DNA from: Bog-473 sp963736525
Lineage (GTDB): Bacteria > Actinomycetota > Acidimicrobiia > Acidimicrobiales > RAAP-2
Assembly: GCA_963736525.1 (NCBI GenBank)
Contig: CAVTPF010000001.1
Span: 184,540-248,539, forward strand
Direction: 5' to 3'
Length of the DNA stretch: 64,000 nucleotides
Shown here: positions 40,976-49,150 of the stretch, in pieces
How positions within the stretch are numbered: the stretch's first letter is position 1
Layout: the number at the start of each line of letters is the position of its first letter
Program-made: the position numbers and the translations under genes
The notes under the pieces: model-generated
The model's input: the letters and a program-made list of their open reading frames with translations, nothing else
Databases searched by the model: none
What the model was told of the DNA's origin: nothing

Positions 40976-41728
40976 CTACGGGATGGCGGCGCGCAGTGCC
41001 CGGACGCCCGTCTCGAAGTCGGAGAACTTGGCGGCTTCGAGGGCCTCGGCCAGCGCTCGCGCACACAGCCGGTCGGTCATCTCCTCGGCCTCGTCGTGCT
41101 TGGCCTTGATGGCCGTGAAATCCGGGAAGGGTTCGGACCATCCGAAGAATTTCGCCTGTCCCGGGCCCTCGTTGGTCAGGATGGCCTCAAGGGGGGAGAG
41201 TCCGACGGCCGTGGTGGCGACGAGGTGGAGCCCGCCCCGCCACTCCCGGAGGATCTGCATGAGCTGCGCGGCCCGTCCGGCGGCCGATTCGCAGCGAGCG
41301 GCATCCCGCCATCCGACGAAGAGGGGTATGGCCGAGCCCTCGAGCCCGTCGACCATCTCCTCGGTGACCGCCACGATGTCTTCCAGCCCCTCGACGTCGC
41401 CGTAGTGCTTGCGGCCCCACTTCGAGTGCGCCTCCGCCATGCGCGCCGCGGCGTCGCGCGCCGGGGCAACCCCGATGCCCTCCTCGTACATCGTCTTGAC
41501 TGCGTTGGGCTCGAACCACCCGAGGGCCGATGTGACCACGTCCGGTCCCACGTCACCGAGCATTCCCCCGCGCCCCGCGAAGTAGAACGCGAAGGGATTC
41601 GACCATCCCCATTCCGCCGCCCATGCCATGACGTCAGGGCTGAGGTAGATGGTGGTGCCGATGTCGTGAATCGAGACAGACGTCGCTCGGACGACGGCTA
41701 AGGCCGCGTCCTCGTCATGTGCACCCAC
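40976..41728 (-). CDS. SCO6745 family protein
   Basis: A 250-residue helical protein. It resembles the uncharacterised actinobacterial SCO6745 family: S-I-H-D-I-G-T-T-I-Y-L-S-P-D near residue 18, then F-Y-F-A-G-R-G-G-M-L-G-D-V-G-P-D-V-V, a pattern of aromatic and Gly residues followed by a conserved W-F-E-P-N/F-x-P segment. AAAGGAG precedes the GTG start. No catalytic motif is visible. A role in small-molecule handling is plausible but unproven. Confidence 0.72.
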   Translation of the reverse strand: MGAHDEDAALAVVRATSVSIHDIGTTIYLSPDVMAWAAEWGWSNPFAFYFAGRGGMLGDVGPDVVTSALGWFEPNAVKTMYEEGIGVAPARDAAARMAEAHSKWGRKHYGDVEGLEDIVAVTEEMVDGLEGSAIPLFVGWRDAARCESAAGRAAQLMQILREWRGGLHLVATTAVGLSPLEAILTNEGPGQAKFFGWSEPFPDFTAIKAKHDEAEEMTDRLCARALAEALEAAKFSDFETGVRALRAAIP

Positions 41729-41743
41729 GGAAGCTCCTTTGGT

Positions 41744-42244
41744 TCAGGTCGGTTCGAAGGGCGTCGACGTGACGCGGAGGACGCGTCGCATGCCCGGGAT
41801 GGTGCCGACCACGGCTTCCATCAAGTGTGCCAACTCGGTCACGACGGCGTCGAGGTGGGAGAACCGGTCGTCGAGCAGGCCCGCGACGCTGGCCAGCTGG
41901 GGTGACACCTCCTGCAGCGACCGGGTGGCTTTGGGGAGCTCGCTCGCCAGCTCCATCGCCACCCCGCTCAGGCGCTCGGTGAGGTTCCACAGCGCTGCGG
42001 CTGAGTCGGAGAGTGAGGGCAACGAGGAGTCGAGCGTGCCGACGGCCTGCTCCAGTCCGGACACGGCGGTCGAGATGCCCAACGCGGCGAGGTCGATGCC
42101 CGAACCCGCCTTGTTGACGCCGCCCTCCAGGCGCTCGAGCAGGGTCATGAGGCGGTCCAACCGCTCCGCGGTGTCGTTGACCGCCTCGAATGCCGTGAGC
42201 GCAGAGGTCGGTAGCCGGATCACCGCGATCGGGAAGTTGATCAT
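41744..42244 (-). CDS. Small coiled-coil protein with hydrophobic N-terminus
   Basis: About 166 residues. The N-terminus M-I-N-F-P-I-A-V-I-R-L-P-T-S-A-L is amphipathic, and the rest is a long helical coiled coil (V-N-D-T-A-E-R-L-D-R-L-M-T-L-L-E-R-L-E onward). Similar proteins of unknown function occur in mycobacteria and relatives. An alternative GTG at 42271 would add nine residues. It starts 89 bp after the crotonase-like gene's stop and stops 15 bp before the SCO6745-like gene, on the same strand. Confidence 0.65.
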   Translation of the reverse strand: MINFPIAVIRLPTSALTAFEAVNDTAERLDRLMTLLERLEGGVNKAGSGIDLAALGISTAVSGLEQAVGTLDSSLPSLSDSAAALWNLTERLSGVAMELASELPKATRSLQEVSPQLASVAGLLDDRFSHLDAVVTELAHLMEAVVGTIPGMRRVLRVTSTPFEPT

Positions 42245-42333
42245 CGCCTCGAGTAAGGACGGAGACTGCACATCATGATCATGGGCCGGATGGCGCCGGG
42301 TGTCCAGTAATGCTGCTGTTGTCCGCCGTCGGT

Positions 42334-43014
42334 TCAGCCGAGTTCCGACTCCATGGCAGACCGCAACTCCTCGAGGACGGGCCGGCGCGCCCGGAGCTTG
42401 GTGACCGCATGTGCCTGCCGGTCGAGCGACGCCAGGTCGACGGCGGCCGCCAGGCCCGCTGCGCCGAGCTCGGCGGGCGACACGACCGCATCGAGCAGAC
42501 CGGCCTCCAGCGCCGACCGCGGCTCGAACATGGTGCCGGTCACGGCGGCGTGGTCGAAGTGCGCCGGCGTCAGGCGGTGCCGGGCGAGGACGACGGCGAA
42601 CCACGGCAGGGTCAGCCCGATCCTGACCTCGTTGAGCCCCAGCTTGAAAGCCCCCTCGGCACCGATGCGCCGGTCCGCCGCCATGAGCAGGAAGGCCCCG
42701 GCGGGGAAGGCGTGGCCCGTGCAGGCGACCGTCACCGGCGCCGGGAAGGCGAGGATGCGCTCGGCCAGCGTCGCCCCGAGCCTGAGCATGGCGACCACGT
42801 CGTCGGGCGGTCCGTCGAACACCTTGAGGTCGAATCCGGCGGAGAAGTAGCCGGGCCTGCCGGTCAGCAAGACGACGGTCCCGTCCTGCTCGGCCTGGTC
42901 GAACGCCCCATGGAGAGAACGGAGCATGGGAATGGAGAAGACGTTGACCTTGCCGTCGTCCATCGTGATGGTGCTGACCGCATCGGTGCGGCTGTAGGTG
43001 ACCAGCTCTTCCAT
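42334..43014 (-). CDS. Enoyl-CoA hydratase/isomerase family protein (crotonase-like)
   Basis: A 226-residue crotonase. The oxyanion segment F-S-A-G-F-D-L is near residue 60 and the second G-H-A-F-P-A-G-A-F-L-L-M-A near 100. N-E-V-R-I-G-L-T-L-P holds one candidate acid residue. It is slightly shorter than typical hydratases (~255). GGAGG 6 nt before ATG 43014 sets the start. It diverges from a TetR gene over a clear dyad operator, which implies induction by a CoA-linked or fatty substrate. Confidence 0.87.
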   Translation of the reverse strand: MEELVTYSRTDAVSTITMDDGKVNVFSIPMLRSLHGAFDQAEQDGTVVLLTGRPGYFSAGFDLKVFDGPPDDVVAMLRLGATLAERILAFPAPVTVACTGHAFPAGAFLLMAADRRIGAEGAFKLGLNEVRIGLTLPWFAVVLARHRLTPAHFDHAAVTGTMFEPRSALEAGLLDAVVSPAELGAAGLAAAVDLASLDRQAHAVTKLRARRPVLEELRSAMESELG

Positions 43015-43042
43015 GGTGCCTCCAGTCCGGGCGGCTACATTT

Positions 43043-43068
43043 GAAACTATGTTCCGAAACATTGTTTC
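43043..43068. promoter_or_regulatory. TetR operator between crotonase and TetR genes
   Basis: Arms GAAACTATGTT (43043-43053) and AACATTGTTTC (43058-43068) pair at 10 of 11 positions around CCGA. The site is AT-rich in very GC-rich surroundings and sits centrally between the divergent starts at 43014 and 43117. Confidence 0.7.
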
Positions 43069-43116
43069 GATATTGGGCCACGGCCGTCAAGCCCACGGTC
43101 CAGCCCGGCGGCGCTG

Positions 43117-43722
43117 ATGCCCCGCACCAAGCAGCGCACCCCGGACCTGCGGGACCGCGTGCTCACGACCGCCGTGGACGTCTTGGCCGAGGAGGGTGCG
43201 GCGGGACTCACGGCCCGGTCGCTGGCGGCGCGGGCAGAGACGTCCGTGCCGGCGCTCTACGAGCTGTTCGGCGGCAAGTCCGGTGTCGTCCGCGCCGTCT
43301 ACTTCGAGGGATTCCGCCGGCTCTCCACCGACCTGGGGGCGTTGTCCGAGACGCCGGACCCGGTGGCCGACCTGTGGGCGCTCGCCACGGCGTACCGCCG
43401 TTTCGTACGGACGAACCGCCCGCTGGCCGAGGTCATGTTCTCCCGGCCGTTCACCGACTTCTCACCGGGACCGGACGAGTTGGCGGCGACGAGCTCGGTC
43501 CGCATCCTCATCGTCGGGCGGGTGCGCCGGTGCATCGAGGCCGGTCGACTCCGCGGCGACGAGACCGACGTCGCGCACGTGCTCGTCGCCCTCATTCAGG
43601 GCATGGCGTTCGCCGAGGCGGCCGGGAGACTCGGGACGTCAACCGAGTCGGTCGAGCGGCGCTGGCGGCTGGCCATCGGCACGTTGCTCAACGGACTCGG
43701 GGCCCAACGCGGCGAGCGGTAG
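43117..43722 (+). CDS. TetR family transcriptional regulator
   Basis: A 201-residue protein. The helix-turn-helix spans ~15-60 (D-V-L-A-E-E-G-A-A-G-L-T-A-R-S-L-A-A-R-A and P-A-L-Y-E-L-F-G-G-K). The C-terminal domain contains R-R-F-V-R-T-N-R-P-L-A-E-V-M-F-S-R-P-F, like TetR proteins with a WHG-type domain. It is divergent from the crotonase gene and probably represses both through the dyad at 43043-43068. Confidence 0.92.
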   Translation: MPRTKQRTPDLRDRVLTTAVDVLAEEGAAGLTARSLAARAETSVPALYELFGGKSGVVRAVYFEGFRRLSTDLGALSETPDPVADLWALATAYRRFVRTNRPLAEVMFSRPFTDFSPGPDELAATSSVRILIVGRVRRCIEAGRLRGDETDVAHVLVALIQGMAFAEAAGRLGTSTESVERRWRLAIGTLLNGLGAQRGER

Positions 43723-43880
43723 ACCGAGCGACGCCCGTGCGCACGCCACGTCGGTCCGGAGGCCACCGATCGGGGGGCTGCTCCGGCCCGGCAACGGAGG
43801 TGACCGGGACGCCGCGGTCTCTTCCCGGCGCCGGCCCGTCTCCGGGGGCGCTCCGGGCCGTTTGGGCCGTTTCATTACCC

Positions 43881-43894
43881 TGACGTAAACGTTA
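43881..43894. promoter_or_regulatory. MerR-type operator in the MFS-MerR promoter
   Basis: TGACGTAAACGTTA is a dyad of 6-bp arms with one mismatch. It lies immediately upstream of, and touches, TAAACT (43893-43898), a -10 box 8 nt before the GTG start. An operator in the -35/-10 spacer is the normal MerR arrangement. Confidence 0.5.
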
Positions 43895-43906
43895 AACTTT
43901 CTTCCC

Positions 43907-45706
43907 GTGCGCATCTCCACCCATGCCAACGGGAACGGCCGCGCGGCCGTCGCGAGCCCCCCGGACGTCTCGGCGTACCGCTGGATCGCCCTGTCGACGG
44001 TGACCCTCGGCACGCTGATGGTGTTCATCAACCAGTCGATCGTGCTCATCTCCCTGCCGGACATCTTCCGCGGCATCGACCTCGACCCGCTCACCCCGGG
44101 CAACACCGGCTACATGCTGTGGATGCTGATGGGCTTCATGGTGGTGCTGGCCGTCCTGGTCGTCAGCCTCGGCCGGGTCGGCGACATGTTCGGCCGGGTC
44201 AAGATCTTCAACCTCGGCTTCGCCGTCTTCACATTCTTCTCGGTCCTCCTGGCCGCGACCTGGCTCACGGGGACCGAGGGCGCGATCTGGCTCATCTCGA
44301 TGCGCGTTGGCCAGGGCGTCGGCGGTGCCATGCTCTTCGCCAACTCCTCGGCGATCATCACCGACGCCTTCCCCGTGCACCAGCGCGGGCTCGGTCTCGG
44401 CATCAACAACGTCGCCGCCATCTCCGGCTCCTTCATCGGTCTCGTCCTCGGTGGGTTGCTGGCCCCCGTGCAGTGGCACCTCGTCTTCCTGATCTCGGTG
44501 CCCTTCGGCCTTCTCGGCACAGCGTTCGCGTACGTGAAGCTCGAGGACCGCGGGGTGCGGACGCCGGCCAAGATCGACTGGCTCGGCAACGGCACGTTCG
44601 CGGTCGGCCTGATCCTGATCCTGGTGGGGATCACCTACGGGCTGCTCCCCTACGGGGGCCACACCATGGGGTGGACCAGCCCGGTCGTTGTGGCAGAGAT
44701 CTTCGGCGGCATCGCCATCCTGGTGGCCTTCGGGATCATCGAGACGAAGGTCGCGCAGCCGATGTTCCACCTGTCGCTCTTCCGCATCCGCGCGTTCACC
44801 GCGGGCAACGTCGCCAGCTTCCTGGCCTCGCTGAGCCGGGGTGGCCTCATGTTCATGCTGATTATCTGGCTGCAGGGGATCTGGCTCCCGCTGCACGGCT
44901 ACAGCTTCGCCCAGACGCCGCTGTGGGCCGGCATCTACATGATCCCGCTGACGGTGGGGTTCCTCGCCGCCGGCCCGCTCAGCGGCGTGCTCGCCGACCG
45001 CTACGGAGCGCGGCCCTTCGCCACGGGCGGGCTGGTGCTGGTCGCACTGACCTTCATCGCGCTCGTGCAGTTGCCGGTGGACTTCTCCTACTGGGGGTTC
45101 GCCGCGCTGATCTTCTTGAACTCCGTCGGCATGGGCATGTTCATCGCACCCAACCAGACCGGCATCATGAACAGCCTGCCGGCCGACCAGCGCGGCGCCG
45201 GCGCGGGCATGGCGGGCACCTTCAACTCGTCGGCCCAGGTCCTCTCCATCGGCATCTTCTTCACCCTCATGATCCTGGGGCTGGCGTCCACGCTGCCGGG
45301 TGCGCTCTACCACGGCCTCACCGCCCAGGGCGTCAACCCGGCGCTGGCCACGCGGGTCTCGCACCTGCCACCCGTGGGGAGCCTCTTCGCCGCCTTCTTG
45401 GGCTACAACCCCATGCAGATCCTCCTCGGCAGCGCCGCGCTCTCGCACCTGCCGCACGCCACCGCGAGCTATCTGACCAGCCGCCAGTTCTTCCCCCACC
45501 TGATCGCCCCGGCCTTCTCGCAGGGGCTGACCGAGGCCTTCTCGTTTGCCGCCGCCGTGTGCCTGCTCGGTGCCGTGGCGTCGCTCCTGCGGGGCGGCAA
45601 GTACCACCACGAGGATGCGCACGGCGCGGTGCCCCTCGACGTGGTGGACGACTGGGTACCGGCCCAGGAGGCGGTGGCCGAGACCGAGCCGTTGCTGGTG
45701 GACTGA
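43907..45706 (+). CDS. MFS transporter, DHA2 type (long form)
   Basis: A 599-residue transporter with about 14 helices. Motifs include I-N-Q-S-I-V-L-I-S-L-P-D-I-F in helix 1, G-R-V-G-D-M-F-G-R-V-K and R-V-G-Q-G-V-G-G-A-M-L. An extra ~70-residue loop near 455-520 precedes the last helix, which makes it longer than usual. A cytoplasmic acidic tail ends the protein. The next gene is a MerR regulator 1 bp after its stop. The likely function is drug or metabolite export induced by that regulator. Confidence 0.92.
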   Translation: MRISTHANGNGRAAVASPPDVSAYRWIALSTVTLGTLMVFINQSIVLISLPDIFRGIDLDPLTPGNTGYMLWMLMGFMVVLAVLVVSLGRVGDMFGRVKIFNLGFAVFTFFSVLLAATWLTGTEGAIWLISMRVGQGVGGAMLFANSSAIITDAFPVHQRGLGLGINNVAAISGSFIGLVLGGLLAPVQWHLVFLISVPFGLLGTAFAYVKLEDRGVRTPAKIDWLGNGTFAVGLILILVGITYGLLPYGGHTMGWTSPVVVAEIFGGIAILVAFGIIETKVAQPMFHLSLFRIRAFTAGNVASFLASLSRGGLMFMLIIWLQGIWLPLHGYSFAQTPLWAGIYMIPLTVGFLAAGPLSGVLADRYGARPFATGGLVLVALTFIALVQLPVDFSYWGFAALIFLNSVGMGMFIAPNQTGIMNSLPADQRGAGAGMAGTFNSSAQVLSIGIFFTLMILGLASTLPGALYHGLTAQGVNPALATRVSHLPPVGSLFAAFLGYNPMQILLGSAALSHLPHATASYLTSRQFFPHLIAPAFSQGLTEAFSFAAAVCLLGAVASLLRGGKYHHEDAHGAVPLDVVDDWVPAQEAVAETEPLLVD

Positions 45707-45707
45707 G

Positions 45708-46217
45708 ATGGCCGTGTCCACGCCACGCAAGCAGGCCACCGTCGCCGAGGAAACCGCCGAGGCGGGCATCCGCATCAGTGATGCGGCGACCCGTGCCGGC
45801 GTGTCGGCCCGGACGCTTCGCTACTACGAGGAGCTCGGCCTGCTCACGCCGTCCCTCTACACGGCGGGAGGGGAGCGCCGCTATACGCCCGACGACCTCG
45901 ACCACCTGCAGCGCATTCTGGAGCTGCGCGAGGTCCTCGGCATGAACCTCGACGAGATCCGCGAGTTCCTCGCGCTGGAGACGAGACTCGACGAGCTGCG
46001 CGCCTCCTACCGTGCCACCAAGGGCGCCACGAGCAAACGAGCGCGGGCCGAGCAGAGGGCGACCCTCGAGGAGGCCATGGTGCTGAACGAGTCGTTGGCA
46101 CAGCAGATCAGCGCCAAGCTGGCGCGGATGGACGGCTTCCGGGCCAAGCTGCTCAGCGACGCCCGTCGGTGCCGGGAGCTCCTGACCGAGCTCGGGGAGG
46201 ACGGCGCCGGGCGCTAG
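45708..46217 (+). CDS. MerR family transcriptional regulator
   Basis: A 169-residue protein. After ~20 residues comes the MerR helix-turn-helix I-R-I-S-D-A-A-T-R-A-G-V-S-A-R-T-L-R-Y-Y and E-E-L-G-L-L-T-P, then G-G-E-R-R-Y-T wing residues, and a C-terminal dimerisation coiled coil. No Cys cluster for metals is seen, so an organic effector is likely. The ATG lies 1 bp after the MFS stop. It probably regulates its own operon through the dyad at 43881-43894. Confidence 0.92.
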   Translation: MAVSTPRKQATVAEETAEAGIRISDAATRAGVSARTLRYYEELGLLTPSLYTAGGERRYTPDDLDHLQRILELREVLGMNLDEIREFLALETRLDELRASYRATKGATSKRARAEQRATLEEAMVLNESLAQQISAKLARMDGFRAKLLSDARRCRELLTELGEDGAGR

Positions 46218-46330
46218 GTCCGACCGCTGTGCACCGAGCGCTGATCTCCCCATCTGCGCAGTGGTGCCGGCGATGGTCGCGTCCCGTGGGCTCTAGAACC
46301 CGATCAGTCCGGCTGTCTACGCTGGACCGC

Positions 46331-46666
46331 GTGGCCTACGACGAGGACCTCGCCGACCGCATCCGTGCCCTGGTCGCCACCGAGCGGGGCCTCAGCGAGA
46401 AGAAGATGTTCGGCGGGCTCGCCTTTCTCGTCGGGGGCAACATGGCGATCGCGGCCAGCGGACAGGGCGGCATCCTGGTCCGGGTCGAGCCCGAGCGCTC
46501 CGAGAGGTTGGTGGCCACGACCAAGGCGACCGTGGCCGTCATGCGGGGACGGCCCATGCCCGGATGGCTGCGCGTGGACGCCGAGAACGTGCGGACGCGG
46601 CGTCAGCTGGCCCCGTGGGTCGAACGGGGTGCCGACTTCGCTCGCTCGCTGCCGACGAAGCGCTAG
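46331..46666 (+). CDS. TfoX N-terminal domain protein
   Basis: A 111-residue protein with the TfoX/Sxy N-terminal fold: K-K-M-F-G-G-L-A-F-L-V-G-G-N-M-A-I-A-A at ~27-45 and G-R-P-M-P-G-W-L-R-V near 80. Standalone TfoX_N proteins are common in actinobacteria and their role is unknown. The GTG start lies 7 nt after TACGCT, so the mRNA is likely leaderless. It precedes the FUSC gene by 29 bp. Confidence 0.88.
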   Translation: MAYDEDLADRIRALVATERGLSEKKMFGGLAFLVGGNMAIAASGQGGILVRVEPERSERLVATTKATVAVMRGRPMPGWLRVDAENVRTRRQLAPWVERGADFARSLPTKR

Positions 46667-46695
46667 GGCGCCTGCGACGTGACGCACGCCGGTTC

Positions 46696-49023
46696 GTGAG
46701 CACTGCCGCCGCCCCTTCGGTGCCGGCCGAGGGCCGGGCCCGTCCCGGGTCGCGGCAGTGGCTGCGGTCCAAGGACCCCCACCTCCTGGTCGTCAAGCGC
46801 TCCATCAGGGCGGCCGTGATCATGCCGTCCGTTTTCGCCCTCGCCCACGGGCTGTTCTCGAATCCTCAGGTCGGCCTGTTCGGGGCGTTCGGGTCCTTCG
46901 CCCTCCTCCTGCTCGTGGAGTTCACCGGTCGTGTCCACAGCCGGCTCATCTCCTATGTCGGCCTCTACGTCGCCGGCAGCTGTTTCATCGTCCTCGGTAC
47001 GGTCGTCTCGACCCACAAGGTCGCCGCGGTCGCGACGATGGCCGTCGTGGGTTTCGCCGTGCTCTACGCCGGGATCGTCGCCCCACCGGTGGCGACCGCG
47101 TCGACCGCCGCGCTGCTCACCTTCGTCCTCCCCGTGTCCGTCGCGCAGCCGGCCTCCGCCGTCGGTCCCCGCCTGATCGGGTGGAGCTTGGCCGCCGCCT
47201 TCTGCATTGCCGGTTGTCTCCTGGTGTGGCCTCCGCCGTGGCACGACAACCTTCGGCGCCGCCTGGCGTCCGCGGTCTCGGCCGTGGCCCGTCTCGCCGA
47301 GGCGCGGGCGCGCGGCGCGTCCGATCCCGAGGCACACGCTGCCGTCGTCTCGGAGCTGGCGAGCCTGCGCCGGCAATTCTCGGGGACGCCCTATCCGCCG
47401 ACGGGGGCGGCGTCCGGCGCCGTGGCGCTGTCCAAGCTCGTCGGCCGGGTCGAATGGGTGGCCGGCAACACGGCGATGATCGGTGACGAGCATTGGTCCA
47501 CGGAGCTCCCATCGGCACTGGCCGTCACGCGGCAGGTGGCCGAGACGCTGCACCGGACGGCAGAGCTCATCTGCGACGGTCTAGCCCACCCCGTCGACGA
47601 CCCGGCCCGCATTGAGGCGGTCCAGGAATCCACCCGGCGGCTCGACGGGCTGATTGGTGCCGCGCTCGATGCCGACGTGGTGTCGCTGACCGAAGGGGAC
47701 GCCACCGCGCCGGAAAGTGCGTCCTCCGACGCGCGACGAGCGGCACCGGCGGAGGAGTCGAGCCTGGCGGGCGCGCTGGACCCAGGGTTCCACGCCCGGG
47801 CGCTCGGTGTGGCCACGGAGATGGTCGCCGACGCGGCGCTCGAGTCGGCCGGGGCCGAGGCGGTGGTCGACCGGCGCTTGGGGATGGGGGACGAATCGAC
47901 GGCGAACCTCTACGCGTACCGGCTGCTCTCCCACCTCTCCTTTCGCTCGGTGTGGTTCCGCAACGCCGTACGGGGAGCGATCGGGCTGGCCATTGCCGTC
48001 GCGGTGGTCGAGGTCACCGACGTCCAGCACGGGTTCTGGGTGGTCCTCGGCACCATGTCCGTGCTCCGATCCAATGCCCTCGGCACGGGCGCGACGGCCC
48101 TGCGGGCCGTGAGCGGGACCGCGGTCGGCTTCGTGGCCGGCTCGGTGATCATGATCGGTGTCGCCGACCACTCCGACCTGTTGTGGGCACTCCTGCCACT
48201 GGCCGTACTCGTCTCGGGCATCGCGCCGTCGATGATCTCCTTCGTGGCCGGCCAGGCCGCCTTCACCCTCATGGTGGTCATCCTGTTCAACATCATTCAG
48301 CCCATCGGCTGGAAGGTGGGGTTGACCAGGATCGAGGACGTGGCCATCGGGTGCGGCGTGAGCATCGTCGTCGGTCTGCTGTTCTGGCCGCGCGGCGCGA
48401 CGGCGGCGCTGGGGCGGGCGTTGTCCAGCGCGTTCGTGGCCAGTTCGGGCTACCTGGCCGACGCCGTGGACCGGTTGACCATCACGCGACGCCACGTCGA
48501 CACGGCGGCCGGCCAGGAGGCGTCGCACCGTGCCTACCTCCTGCTCGACGACGCCTTCCGCCAGTTCTTCGCCGAGCGCGGGGCCAAGGTCGTTCCCGTC
48601 GAGACCATCGCGCGGCTCTTCACGGGGTCGAACCGCCTCCGCCTGGCCGCGTACACGCTGGCCTCGCTCCCCGTGCGCCCTCCGGCGGCCGGACAACCCG
48701 AGGTCGAGTCGGTCGCCATTGCCGAGGCGGTCCTGCGGGACTCGTACGCCTCCACGCACCGGTGGTACCGGGACTTCGCGGATCTCCTGGCCGACCGGCG
48801 CACCGCACTCGATCTGCCGGCGCCGCACGACGACGTGCTGCATCGCGTCCTTCGAACGGCGTTCGACGACGTCAGGACCCAGCAGCGAAGCGACCGGGTG
48901 CAGACCACGCTCCAGATGCTGTGGGCGGACGAACTGCTCGAGAACCAGAGCCAGATGCAGATCGATCTCCTGGCGTCGGCGAACCTCTTCGTACGCGGGA
49001 AGCGCCGCAGCGTCCTGATTTAG
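46696..49023 (+). CDS. FUSC family membrane protein (aromatic acid exporter-like)
   Basis: About 775 residues built from two similar halves. Each half has six or so helices (first near 35-200, second near 420-580) followed by a large cytoplasmic helical region. The motif F-W-V-V-L-G-T-M-S-V-L-R-S-N-A-L-G-T-G-A opens the second membrane block, as in FUSC/YccS/AaeB proteins. It probably exports small aromatic acids or other solutes. I use GTG 46696; an upstream extension would overlap the TfoX-like gene. Confidence 0.87.
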   Translation: MSTAAAPSVPAEGRARPGSRQWLRSKDPHLLVVKRSIRAAVIMPSVFALAHGLFSNPQVGLFGAFGSFALLLLVEFTGRVHSRLISYVGLYVAGSCFIVLGTVVSTHKVAAVATMAVVGFAVLYAGIVAPPVATASTAALLTFVLPVSVAQPASAVGPRLIGWSLAAAFCIAGCLLVWPPPWHDNLRRRLASAVSAVARLAEARARGASDPEAHAAVVSELASLRRQFSGTPYPPTGAASGAVALSKLVGRVEWVAGNTAMIGDEHWSTELPSALAVTRQVAETLHRTAELICDGLAHPVDDPARIEAVQESTRRLDGLIGAALDADVVSLTEGDATAPESASSDARRAAPAEESSLAGALDPGFHARALGVATEMVADAALESAGAEAVVDRRLGMGDESTANLYAYRLLSHLSFRSVWFRNAVRGAIGLAIAVAVVEVTDVQHGFWVVLGTMSVLRSNALGTGATALRAVSGTAVGFVAGSVIMIGVADHSDLLWALLPLAVLVSGIAPSMISFVAGQAAFTLMVVILFNIIQPIGWKVGLTRIEDVAIGCGVSIVVGLLFWPRGATAALGRALSSAFVASSGYLADAVDRLTITRRHVDTAAGQEASHRAYLLLDDAFRQFFAERGAKVVPVETIARLFTGSNRLRLAAYTLASLPVRPPAAGQPEVESVAIAEAVLRDSYASTHRWYRDFADLLADRRTALDLPAPHDDVLHRVLRTAFDDVRTQQRSDRVQTTLQMLWADELLENQSQMQIDLLASANLFVRGKRRSVLI

Positions 49024-49150
49024 GCCCGTGCCACGTCGCCCCCCCGGGTCGATCGCGCTCAGGCATGCAGGGGTCGAGGCTCGGTGCTGGGTACAGTGAC
49101 CGCCTCGGCGGCAGAGGCGGCGGGAATCGGAAAGATCGAATCAGGGGGTT

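Noticed and set aside
41744..43096. A 450-codon frame spanning the coiled-coil gene and the crotonase gene.
   Set aside because: Its first two thirds are the crotonase gene in a wrong frame; the real protein begins near 42244.
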